Assembly: GCA_030667555.1 (NCBI GenBank)
Contig: DAOUVR010000071.1
Location: 1 to 6,129 of the forward strand
Direction of reading: 5' to 3'
Source: Dehalococcoidia bacterium
Lineage (GTDB): Bacteria; Chloroflexota; Dehalococcoidia; E44-bin15
DNA length: 6,129 bases
Made by a program: the position numbers and the translations under genes
Notes under the pieces: generated by a model
The model's database searches: none
The model's input: the letters and a program-made list of their open reading frames with translations, nothing else
Told to the model about the DNA's origin: nothing
In this document: positions 1-6,050 of the stretch, one piece after another
Numbering within the stretch: position 1 is the first letter of the stretch
How the letters are laid out: every line of letters starts with the position of its first letter

Positions 1-1431
1 ACAACAAATCAAGGTGTCCCGATCACTGACAATCAGAACTCTTTGACCATCGGCGACCGCGGTCCAGTGTTGTTACAGGACGTCCAGTTTGTCGAGAAGC
101 TGGCTCACTTTGACAGGGAGCGCATTCCCGAGAGGGTCGTCCACGCCAAGGGAGCAGGTGCACATGGTTACTTTCAGGTTCACAAGAGCATGAAACCTTA
201 CACCAAGGCGAAATTCCTCCAGGACCCGGCGAAAAAGACCCCGGTATTTGTACGATTTTCAACTGTGACCGGAGGACGGGGCTCTGCCGATACTGTGCGG
301 GACCCCCGTGGCTTTGCCGTCAAGTTCTATACCGAGGAGGGCAACTACGACCTTGTTGGGAACAATCTCCCGGTTTTCTTCATTCGGGATGCGATAAAGT
401 TTCCAGATATGGTTCATGCCTTCAAGGGTGCACCGGACAACAATATACCATCAGCGTCTTCCGCACATAACCGCTTTTGGGATTTCATATCTTTGACGCC
501 AGAATCGACCCACATGATTACTTGGCTTTTTTCCGACCGCGGCACGCCGAAAAGTTACAGGATGCAGGAGGGTTTTGGTGTCAATACCTATGTGTGGGTG
601 AACGCTGAGGGAAAAGCGGTGTATGTGAAGTACCACTGGAAACCGAAGCTGGGTGTGCAGAGCCTTGACCGCCATGAAGCAACCCCGTTGGCCGGTGACG
701 ACCCCGATTACCTTACCCGTGATCTTTATGACACGATCGCCAGTGGCCAAGAAGTTGAGTATGAACTTAACGTCCAATTGATGGATATCGCTGACGAACT
801 GAAACAGAATTTTGACCCACTGGACCCCACGAAGACGTGGCCTGAGGACAAGTTCCCACTTATGTCGGTCGGCAAAATGGTGCTCAACCGTAACCCGAAA
901 AATTTCTTCGCCGAAGTGGAGCAGGCAGCCTTCTGTCCCGCCAGTATTGTTCCAGGAATTGAGTTTTCGGCTGACAAGCTGCTCCAGGGTCGATCATTCT
1001 CCTACGCTGATACTCAGCGCCATCGGTTGGGAGCCAACTACCTTCAACTTCCCATCAACCGCCCTCTTGTAGAGGCTATCAATAATCAGCGCGATGGAGC
1101 CATGCAGATTGGGGAGTTCAGTGGTCCGGTCAACTACGAGCCCAGTAGCATCGCTGGTGGTATGCCTGGAGAGGCTCCTGAGGATGGAACCCCGCGCTCA
1201 TACCGGCTTGAGGGAGAAGTGACTCGTCGGAAGATTAGCATAACGAATGATTTCGCACAAGCTGGAGAGCGATACCTTTCCTTAAGTAAGATGGATCAAG
1301 AACATCTGGTAGATAATCTCATCGCCGATCTTATGCATATTGACAAACCGATCCAACAGCGAGTGATTGAGAACCTGACTAAGGCTCACGCGGAGTTGGG
1401 GCGATCTGTAGCCGAGGGTCTAAAGCTCTAA
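1..1431 (+). CDS. Haem catalase (monofunctional, small-subunit type), 5'-partial
   Basis: This protein breaks down hydrogen peroxide to water and oxygen in the cytoplasm. The frame is open from base 1 and encodes 476 residues before TAA. The residues before the first possible start (TTG at 43) already read like a catalase N-terminus (TTNQGVPITDNQNS), so the true start lies left of the window and TTG 43 is internal. The distal haem histidine is in RVVHAKGAG (codon 142-144). The catalytic asparagine is in the GNN of DLVGNNLPVFFIRD (about base 360). The proximal haem-ligand tyrosine is in GRSFSYADTQRHR (codon 1003-1005, residue 335 of the visible part). The length fits small-subunit catalases of about 480-490 residues. 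There is no C-terminal flavodoxin-like domain, so it is not the large HPII/KatE type, although WDFISLTPESTHM and HWKPKLGVQSL recall that branch. It converges with the crotonase gene, and no hairpin-plus-T-run terminator is visible after its stop. Confidence 0.96.
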   Translation, partial: TTNQGVPITDNQNSLTIGDRGPVLLQDVQFVEKLAHFDRERIPERVVHAKGAGAHGYFQVHKSMKPYTKAKFLQDPAKKTPVFVRFSTVTGGRGSADTVRDPRGFAVKFYTEEGNYDLVGNNLPVFFIRDAIKFPDMVHAFKGAPDNNIPSASSAHNRFWDFISLTPESTHMITWLFSDRGTPKSYRMQEGFGVNTYVWVNAEGKAVYVKYHWKPKLGVQSLDRHEATPLAGDDPDYLTRDLYDTIASGQEVEYELNVQLMDIADELKQNFDPLDPTKTWPEDKFPLMSVGKMVLNRNPKNFFAEVEQAAFCPASIVPGIEFSADKLLQGRSFSYADTQRHRLGANYLQLPINRPLVEAINNQRDGAMQIGEFSGPVNYEPSSIAGGMPGEAPEDGTPRSYRLEGEVTRRKISITNDFAQAGERYLSLSKMDQEHLVDNLIADLMHIDKPIQQRVIENLTKAHAELGRSVAEGLKL

Positions 1432-1487
1432 CAGGTGATGGAGGGTCCGAGACATTGTCCTTTTGACGACTGGCTCGCCATTACACC

Positions 1488-2285
1488 TCATTGCAACTTG
1501 TGGAAATCGGGCTGGCGCTTCTCCGTGAAGGCGCTGACTGCCTCCTTAAACGCCGGCCGGTCCATCGCCGCCTGGAACTCCTGCCGCTCTCGCTCATGTA
1601 TGGTCATGATGTCGCCCTCGTCGAGGTTCTGCCACGCCAGCTTCTTGATGGCCATCAACGACTCGGTCGGGTTGAAGGCAATGTCCTGAGCAGTAGCGAG
1701 GGCCTCCTCCATCAGCTTTTCGTGGGGCACCACGCGGTTCACCAGGCCGATGCGCGCCGCCTCCGTGCCGTCAATGGTCTTTCCGCTCAGCATCAACTCC
1801 ATCGCCTGCCCAAACCCGACGATATGCGCCAGTAAGTGCGTGCTGGTCAACTCCGGCATAACGCCTATGCGGACGAAGCGCATGGAGAGGCGCGCCTGTT
1901 CGGACGCGATACGTACGTCGCACGGCAGTGTAATGGTAAGTCCCACCCCGATAGAGGCGCCGTTGATGGCGCAGATGATGGGCTTTGAGCGTTGAAAGAA
2001 CAGTACCCACGACTCCTCGCGTCGAAACCGATCAGTCGCCTCCTGACCCCCCTCACCCTCCTCGATGCCTCGCTTCCAGCCGCTGACATCAGCGCCTGCG
2101 CAGAATGCCTGCCCCGCACCGGTAAGGATGATAGCACCGATACCAGGGTCGGAGTTCCACGCTTCGATCTGGTCGCGTATCTCCGCATTCATAGTCGCGT
2201 GCATGGCATTCCGCCTCTCTGGGCGGTTGAAGGTGATGATTCCCACACGCCCCTCCGTTTCCACCAGTATCATCTCGTATGACAT
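1488..2285 (-). CDS. Crotonase-fold protein (enoyl-CoA hydratase/isomerase family), possibly isomerase-type
   Basis: This is a 265-residue protein of usual family length, likely acting on a CoA thioester in the cytoplasm. The CoA-pocket loop FCAGADV is at residues 61-67, and the oxyanion-hole region NGASIGVG is at 108-115. The C-terminal stretch GKTIDGTEAARIGLVNRVV is typical of the family. Aligned by eye to rat mitochondrial enoyl-CoA hydratase, the two catalytic glutamates (Glu144, Glu164) are Thr117 and Phe137 here. In MPELTST, Glu145 falls where delta3,delta2-enoyl-CoA isomerases carry a catalytic Glu and PaaG-type isomerases an Asp. It is therefore probably not a plain hydratase; an isomerase or another crotonase reaction is more likely, with substrate unknown. 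The ATG at 2285 is preceded on the minus strand by AGGAGA (2298-2293) with 7 bases between, which supports this start. It stands alone, diverging from the methyltransferase cluster and converging on catalase. No confident promoter was found. Confidence 0.93.
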   Translation of the reverse strand: MSYEMILVETEGRVGIITFNRPERRNAMHATMNAEIRDQIEAWNSDPGIGAIILTGAGQAFCAGADVSGWKRGIEEGEGGQEATDRFRREESWVLFFQRSKPIICAINGASIGVGLTITLPCDVRIASEQARLSMRFVRIGVMPELTSTHLLAHIVGFGQAMELMLSGKTIDGTEAARIGLVNRVVPHEKLMEEALATAQDIAFNPTESLMAIKKLAWQNLDEGDIMTIHERERQEFQAAMDRPAFKEAVSAFTEKRQPDFHKLQ

Positions 2286-2519
2286 TTCGCAATCTCCTTT
2301 CTTCGGATCAGATCCTACGTATTAACCCGAAATTAAGCAATCGGCATCCCTTATCGCCATCGGCACATATGATACTGGCGTGCTACCTTGGCGTCAATCT
2401 CACTGGGATGTCTATACCCTCTTTTGGAAACTACATAAAACTCAACCTCCTCACTAAAGCTCGGGGATATAATCCAGTCTTACTGCCATCAATAAGGCGC
2501 TACTTAGAATCAGTGTCCA

Positions 2520-2557
2520 CGCTCTGGGCTTCCAAATCCAGAGCGGTTTTTTGTTTT
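2520..2557 (+). terminator. Intrinsic (Rho-independent) terminator
   Basis: A perfect 8-bp stem, CGCTCTGG (2520-2527) with CCAGAGCG (2538-2545), closes a 10-base loop. It is followed by G, six T (2547-2552), G and four more T. The T-run is on the plus strand only; the minus-strand side has none, so it works for rightward transcription. No recognised rightward gene ends just before it. A TATAAT at 2468-2473 could be the -10 box of a short transcript of about 70 bases ending here, but no good -35 box is placed for it. It lies upstream of the 2608 promoter and would insulate it from leftward genes. Confidence 0.75.
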
Positions 2558-2607
2558 CATTCCCACAATTTCGAGCGCAGAGGAAGTGGCATACAGCCGG
2601 ACAAAAC

Positions 2608-2636
2608 TTGACAGGCCCTCCGCCTTGGTCTAGAAT
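2608..2636 (+). promoter_or_regulatory. Sigma-70-type promoter, near consensus
   Basis: TTGACA (2608-2613) is a perfect -35 box. It is followed after exactly 17 bases by TAGAAT (2631-2636), one base off the TATAAT consensus. Transcription would begin near 2643 and run rightward. The next clear gene is the activation-domain gene at 3059, which would give a leader of about 415 bases. Alternatively the promoter serves a short RNA or a gene that has been lost. An inverted repeat spans its -10 box and a palindrome lies about 40-60 bases downstream, so it looks regulated. Confidence 0.6.
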
Positions 2637-2652
2637 GGGATAAGAACCAAGG
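2623..2652. promoter_or_regulatory. Inverted repeat around the -10 box (possible operator)
   Basis: CCTTGGT (2623-2629) and ACCAAGG (2646-2652) are exact inverted copies separated by 16 bases that contain the -10 box and the expected start of transcription. The arm centres are about 23 bases apart, roughly two helix turns, as for a dimeric repressor. The regulator is unknown, and a 7-bp repeat could arise by chance. Confidence 0.35.
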
Positions 2653-2683
2653 TTGCTTAGAGAAGATATAGTTTGAAAGGAGA

Positions 2684-2702
2684 CATATTCAATTTGAATA
2701 TG
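2684..2702. promoter_or_regulatory. 19-base perfect palindrome (possible operator)
   Basis: CATATTCAA and TTGAATATG are perfect 9-base inverted arms around a single central T. The spacing and AT-rich composition are like the binding site of a dimeric transcription factor. It lies about 40-60 bases after the likely start of the 2608 promoter, directly behind an AAAGGAGA (2676-2683) that resembles a ribosome binding site. I cannot assign it to a known regulator; it does not match the Fur, PerR or Rex consensus as I remember them. In RNA it could also form a 7-bp hairpin with a 5-base loop. Confidence 0.45.
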
Positions 2703-2796
2703 GGGGTCGGATTCGCTAGCTTTGTTGAATTTACAACCGCGGTTCGTTATTCGGTCATCTTGTCTTCACCTCACACTTGAGGATTCCCTCGAATTT

Positions 2797-2836
2797 AACT
2801 TCTTTTCTCTTCACCTAAGCCTCCACCAAAGAAGTT
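2797..2836 (+). repeat. 9-bp perfect inverted repeat with 22-base loop
   Basis: AACTTCTTT (2797-2805) and AAAGAAGTT (2828-2836) are exact inverted copies. The intervening 22 bases are pyrimidine-rich. No T-run follows, so it is not an intrinsic terminator. In a transcript from the 2608 promoter it would form a stem in the leader. Function unknown. Confidence 0.4.
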
Positions 2837-2886
2837 CCTCATTGGAGCCTTGATGAGGCCCCAGAGCGACCTCCAAAATGAAGGCA

Positions 2887-3024
2887 GCTCAGCAGGACAC
2901 GGGAAAATGGCTCCCCGGACATCATAGGTATGTATAGCCAACCTGACGTCTGGCGCTGAGGCGACTTGTTACCTGGTGCTATTGTAGTCATGTCCAAGCA
3001 GCCTCATCGTGACCTGCTGTGAGC
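2887..3024 (+). ncRNA. Possible structured leader RNA before the methyltransferase cluster
   Basis: Bases 2887-2896 pair with 3013-3024 (GCTCA and GCAGG with CCTGC and TGAGC, a TG bulge on the 3' side). After one A-A mismatch the helix continues with CACG (2898-2901) and CGTG (3008-3011). This closes a domain of about 105 bases. Inside it, TGGCT pairs with AGCCA (2908-2912, 2936-2940) and TGAGGC pairs with GCCTCA (2957-2962, 3001-3006). The last helix abuts the closing one, which gives a three-way-junction shape. A competing hairpin, AGCAC/GTGCT (3022-3035), overlaps the closing helix and sits just before the ribosome binding site at 3042, a layout that could switch translation. The pairing is read by eye; it matches no riboswitch class I recognise and lacks recognisable cobalamin-riboswitch boxes. 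Confidence 0.3.
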
Positions 3025-3058
3025 ACACATGTGCTGAAGGGAAAGGAGCGATAGTTCA

Positions 3059-3736
3059 ATGGTCGAAGCGATCAGAGACTTCGAGCTAGAGATAGATAAA
3101 GATGAGGTGTGCCGCTTTCTCGGTTACCGCAAGAGTCGAGGTCCCAACGGATCTATCTCCGTAATTATAGATGCAGAGATAGGCGAAGCCTACAATCTCA
3201 TCCAGCCGTCATGCTTTTACCAACTCAAGGACATAAAACGGGTTCGCCAATCACAGGTTATCTTGGAGAACAATCTGACAATAGACAGCGCCATGTTGAG
3301 TCGCATTTTCCGCCACTGCCACCGGGTTGCCATCTTTTTAGCCACCATCGGCCCAAGGCTTGAGCATAGAGTGACTGAATTGATGGAAGAGGGGCAGATA
3401 GTGAGAGCTATGGTGCTCGATGCTTCAGGCTCGGAGGCAGCCGAGAGGGTCACCTGCCATGTGCAAGAGAGAATCAGCGAACTTGCCGCTGCAGACGGTG
3501 ATGCAATATCGCTACGATATAGCCCCGGCTATTGCGACTGGGACATTAGCCAACAAAGGGTTCTCTTTGAGGTTATGGATTCGACCCAGACGGGAGTCAC
3601 TCTCTCGAATGAATGCCTTATGACACCTCTCAAGTCGGTCTCAGGCATAATCGGCCTCGGCGAATCCGATACGTACCAACTGGGGCTTTCCGCCTGCCTC
3701 TCTTGCACGACGCAGGACTGTCCAAACCGGAGGTGA
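3059..3736 (+). CDS. Stand-alone B12-dependent methionine synthase activation-domain protein
   Basis: This is a 225-residue protein resembling the C-terminal activation domain of MetH, which binds S-adenosylmethionine and reductively remethylates oxidised cobalamin. It has no other MetH domains. Visible features are an N-terminal DEVCRFLGYR (15-24), ATIGPRLE (95-102), DASGSEAAE (121-129), the likely SAM-binding RYSPGYCDW (153-161, compare RPAPGYPACPD in E. coli MetH) and MTPLKSVSGIIG (188-199). The C-terminus carries three cysteines (213, 216, 221) in a CxxC-x4-C pattern, which could bind a metal or cluster. As first gene of the methyltransferase cluster its likely job is to reactivate the cluster's corrinoid protein, a role filled by RamA in methanogens; this is inference. 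The ATG has AAAGGAG (3042-3048) 10 bases upstream. Its stop (TGA 3734-3736) is embedded in the ribosome binding site of the next gene, so translation of the two is probably coupled. Confidence 0.88.
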   Translation: MVEAIRDFELEIDKDEVCRFLGYRKSRGPNGSISVIIDAEIGEAYNLIQPSCFYQLKDIKRVRQSQVILENNLTIDSAMLSRIFRHCHRVAIFLATIGPRLEHRVTELMEEGQIVRAMVLDASGSEAAERVTCHVQERISELAAADGDAISLRYSPGYCDWDISQQRVLFEVMDSTQTGVTLSNECLMTPLKSVSGIIGLGESDTYQLGLSACLSCTTQDCPNRR

Positions 3737-3737
3737 T
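3729..3737 (+). promoter_or_regulatory. Strong ribosome binding site that sets the start of the MttB-family gene
   Basis: GGAGGTGAT at 3729-3737 is a full match to the anti-Shine-Dalgarno end of 16S rRNA. It overlaps the stop codon of the preceding gene. ATC at 3741 lies 7 bases after GGAGG and ATA at 3738 lies 4 bases after it. The first in-frame ATG (3816) is more than 80 bases away with no comparable site, so this site argues for a start near 3740. Confidence 0.75.
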
Positions 3738-3740
3738 ATA

Positions 3741-5171
3741 ATCAGGAAGGGACTGGAAGGCGGCAGCTACAAGCCGCTGACCGAAGATGATATAGCCCAA
3801 ATCCACGACACCGCAATGAGGGTGTTCGAGGAGGTGGGCTTTCAAGTAAATTCAGATAAGGCACTGAAGTTTTTTCAGGATGCTGGAGCCAATGTCGATG
3901 ACAACATAGTGAGACTGCCTCGAGAGACAGTGATGGACCTTGTCGATGTGGCACCCTCGGCGGTCACCCTCTACGGCCGCCAGCCAAAGCACAACCTAAA
4001 CCTGGGTGGAACCAGAGTATACGCCGGCACCGGTGGCACCGCCCTCAATATCATCGACGGGACATCGGGAGAGAGGCAGCGGGCTACCCTCCAAGACCTG
4101 AAGACTATCGCCAAGCTCGTCAATGGACTGGAAAACATCCATTTCTTCTTGCTACCTACATATCCCAGCGATGTCCCGGTAGAGGATGTAGATATCAACC
4201 GCTTCTTTGCCGGCCTGGACAATACCACCAAGCATATAATGGGAGGGGTTTACACCCATGAGGGCATCCAGCAGGTGCTCCGCATGGCGGAAATCATCGC
4301 TGGCTCGCCGGAGAAGCTACGCCAGGAGCCATTCATCTCTATAATACTATGCGCCATCAGCCCGCTGATGATTGACAAAGAATACGGGGACATGATTGTG
4401 ACCGTTGCTGGGGCTGGCATCCCGGTAGCGCTTCCTGCGGAGCCACTATGCGGCTCCACCTCCCCAGTGACCTTAGCTGGTAATCTAGTTATCCAGACTG
4501 TGGATTCCCTCGCCGAGGTATGCCTCACCCAACTGGTTAACCCCGGCACGCCGGCGATCTTCGGCTCGGTGGCCTCCAGTAACGACCTACGCGACCTGAA
4601 GTACATCACCGGGTGCATCGAGATGGGGCTTCTTAATACTGCCGGCGCTCAGATGGCCCAGTTCTACAAACTCCCATTCTATGCCACCGCAGGTATGTCC
4701 GACGCCAAGACCGTCGATGCTCAGTGCGGCTATGAGTCAGCGCTATCCAACCTGCTCTGTGCCCTTGGTGGGGCCAACTTCATCCACGATGCCGCCGGCC
4801 TACTCGATTTCGCCCTCAGCGTAAGCCTTGAGAAGTATGTGGTGGATAACGAGATCCTCGGAATGGTGATGCGTGCAGTGGAAGGCATAAAGGTGAACAA
4901 GGACACCCTGGCTTTTGACCTCATTAAGGAGGTGGGCCCCGGAGGGCATTTTGTTTATAACAGGCATACCCGAAAGCACATGCGCACCGAGCACTACCAG
5001 CCCACCCTGAGCGACAGGGAGCACCTGGAGAAATGGCAGGCCGAAGGAAAACGGGATACTGCCGCCAGGGCCAAGAGCAAGGTTGAAGAGATCCTCGCCG
5101 CTCCTGGCTACCGGCTCCCCCAGGAGTTACGGCAGAAGATACTCGATGAGAGTCCAGGTATAATAGAATAA
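3741..5171 (+). CDS. MttB-family (COG5598) amine methyltransferase, non-pyrrolysine type, non-AUG start
   Basis: This is a cytoplasmic TIM-barrel-type methyltransferase that would move a methyl group from a methylated amine to a corrinoid protein. It is 476 residues from 3741, matching the family's usual length of about 480. No in-frame TAG interrupts it, so it belongs with the non-pyrrolysine branch, whose known members include glycine betaine (MtgB), proline betaine and carnitine methyltransferases; the substrate here cannot be told. Family-like stretches are GAQMAQFYKLPFY, SDAKTVDAQCGYE (320-332), GANFIHDAAGLLD, DNEILGMVMRA and GPGGHFV (399-405). The first in-frame ATG (3816) would cut off a family-typical N-terminus (GLEGGSYKPLTEDDIAQIHD) that is intact in the DNA. 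No ATG, GTG or TTG lies in frame between there and the ribosome binding site, so ATC 3741 or ATA 3738 is the probable start. The gene follows the activation-domain gene directly and ends 14 bases before the next gene, indicating one operon. Confidence 0.9.
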   Translation: MRKGLEGGSYKPLTEDDIAQIHDTAMRVFEEVGFQVNSDKALKFFQDAGANVDDNIVRLPRETVMDLVDVAPSAVTLYGRQPKHNLNLGGTRVYAGTGGTALNIIDGTSGERQRATLQDLKTIAKLVNGLENIHFFLLPTYPSDVPVEDVDINRFFAGLDNTTKHIMGGVYTHEGIQQVLRMAEIIAGSPEKLRQEPFISIILCAISPLMIDKEYGDMIVTVAGAGIPVALPAEPLCGSTSPVTLAGNLVIQTVDSLAEVCLTQLVNPGTPAIFGSVASSNDLRDLKYITGCIEMGLLNTAGAQMAQFYKLPFYATAGMSDAKTVDAQCGYESALSNLLCALGGANFIHDAAGLLDFALSVSLEKYVVDNEILGMVMRAVEGIKVNKDTLAFDLIKEVGPGGHFVYNRHTRKHMRTEHYQPTLSDREHLEKWQAEGKRDTAARAKSKVEEILAAPGYRLPQELRQKILDESPGIIE

Positions 5172-5185
5172 TTAGGTGACGTAAC

Positions 5186-5995
5186 ATGCTGGTAATTGGC
5201 GAAAGGATTAATGCATCGAATAAGTCTGTAGGACAGGCTATAGCTAGCAAGGACGAGGAATTCCTGGCTAACCTTGCCAAAGCTCAGGCCGATGCTGGGG
5301 CCGATTTCATCGACGTAAATGCTGGTGTTGGCTTTGATGCCAGGGAAAACGCAACAGCTACAATGGAGTGGCTGATAGAGGTGGTGCAAGGAGCCACCGA
5401 CAGGCCCCTTGTCATTGACAGCGATGACCCGGATATTATACAGGCTGCCCTGCGCAAATACCGTGGTGACACGGCAATAATCAACTCGGTCAATGCCGAG
5501 CCCGAGAGGCTAGAAATTATAGGTACTTTGGCGGCAGAGAGGCAAGCGTCGCTGGTAGCCCTCGTCACGGGAGAGGGGGGCATACCAGGTACTGTTCAAG
5601 AGCGGCTGGCTGCCAGTGAAATGATAATGACTCAACTGATTAGGCTGGGTGTCAAGGAGGAGCAGGTATTCTTTGACCCTCTGGTGATTCCTATTTCTGT
5701 GGATTCTAATCAAGCGATTATTACGCTAAAGACTATCGAGCAGATTAAGTCCCGTTATCCAGCCGCTAAGACGGTTGCGGGACTTAGCAACATTTCATTT
5801 GGCCTACCCAACAGGCCTATGATTAATAGAGCATTTCTGCTGATGGCAGCCTATGCCGGGCTAGACGCAGCGATCCTGGATCCCCTCGACGCTAAATTGA
5901 TGAGCCTGGTCAAGGTTGCTGATTTGCTTACCGGAAAAGATATCGCATGTAGAGGGTTCATCAGGGCTCACAGGAAAGGCCTTTTGGTAAACTAG
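5186..5995 (+). CDS. MtrH/AcsE-like corrinoid:tetrahydrofolate methyltransferase (pterin-binding domain)
   Basis: This 269-residue single-domain protein of the dihydropteroate-synthase-like TIM-barrel fold matches AcsE/MtgA-type methyltransferases in length (about 260-270). It would pass the methyl group from the methylated corrinoid protein to tetrahydrofolate. Motifs in order are IGERIN (4-9), DVNAG (43-47), IDSDD (77-81), INSVNAE (99-105), DPLVIP (164-169), GLSNISFGLPNR (199-210) and MINRAF (212-217). By-eye alignment to the Moorella AcsE methyltransferase keeps the residues for pterin binding and catalysis: Asp78, Asn100, Asp164 and Asn202 (its Asp75, Asn96, Asp160, Asn199). The ATG is preceded by AGGTGA (5174-5179) with a 6-base spacer, 14 bases after the MttB-family stop. 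Its position between two MttB-type genes supports a role in demethylation of an amine with tetrahydrofolate as acceptor. Confidence 0.92.
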   Translation: MLVIGERINASNKSVGQAIASKDEEFLANLAKAQADAGADFIDVNAGVGFDARENATATMEWLIEVVQGATDRPLVIDSDDPDIIQAALRKYRGDTAIINSVNAEPERLEIIGTLAAERQASLVALVTGEGGIPGTVQERLAASEMIMTQLIRLGVKEEQVFFDPLVIPISVDSNQAIITLKTIEQIKSRYPAAKTVAGLSNISFGLPNRPMINRAFLLMAAYAGLDAAILDPLDAKLMSLVKVADLLTGKDIACRGFIRAHRKGLLVN

Positions 5996-6050
5996 ACTAA
6001 ATGCTATATCGTTGAAATACAAAGTTGTAGTTTAACCCAGGAGGGAGAAA

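Larger units (their letters stand above)
2286..3058. other. 773-base intergenic region, rich in inverted repeats, no convincing gene
   Basis: This gap separates the divergent crotonase gene and methyltransferase cluster. The longest open frame (2279-2611, plus strand) has no ribosome binding site, overlaps the start of the crotonase gene, resembles no family I know and contains the terminator at 2520, so I treat it as non-coding. The supportable contents, listed separately, are an intrinsic terminator, a sigma-70-type promoter, an inverted repeat around its -10 box, a 19-base palindrome, a 9-bp stem with a 22-base loop, and a long-range pairing just before the next gene. A shorter pairing, TTGGAG (2842-2847) with CTCCAA (2871-2876), also lies here. 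Some of it could be the remnant of a decayed gene. Confidence 0.6.

Noticed and set aside
1432..1487. Bidirectional terminator between catalase and crotonase
   Set aside because: No stem of useful length with a following T-run can be found on either strand.
2279..2611. 110-codon plus-strand open frame in the gap
   Set aside because: It has no ribosome binding site, overlaps the crotonase start, contains an intrinsic terminator, and its protein resembles no family I know.
2676..2780. Short frame (TTG 2694 or ATG 2700, 26-28 codons) behind an AAAGGAGA
   Set aside because: The spacing to the start is 11-16 bases, the peptide has no recognisable feature, and its start falls inside a palindrome better explained as an operator.
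2700..2830. tRNA or tmRNA resemblance (GGATTCG near 2709, CTCCACCA near 2820)
   Set aside because: No acceptor stem, T-arm or anticodon arm can be built, and the spacing is far too short for tmRNA.
2844..2927. 24-codon frame from ATG 2853 with GGAG upstream
   Set aside because: Too short and featureless to separate from chance.
2880..3058. Cobalamin riboswitch before a corrinoid operon
   Set aside because: The expected conserved boxes are not present; only generic helices can be seen.
3737..3742. TATAAT at the start of the MttB-family gene as an internal promoter
   Set aside because: No -35 box at a workable distance; it lies within the stop/start junction and is probably chance.
3741..5995. 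Pyrrolysine (TAG) decoding in the MttB-type or MtrH-like genes
   Set aside because: The MttB-type frame has no TAG. The TAG at 5993 ends the MtrH-like protein at its normal family length, and the frame beyond it does not look like a protein extension.
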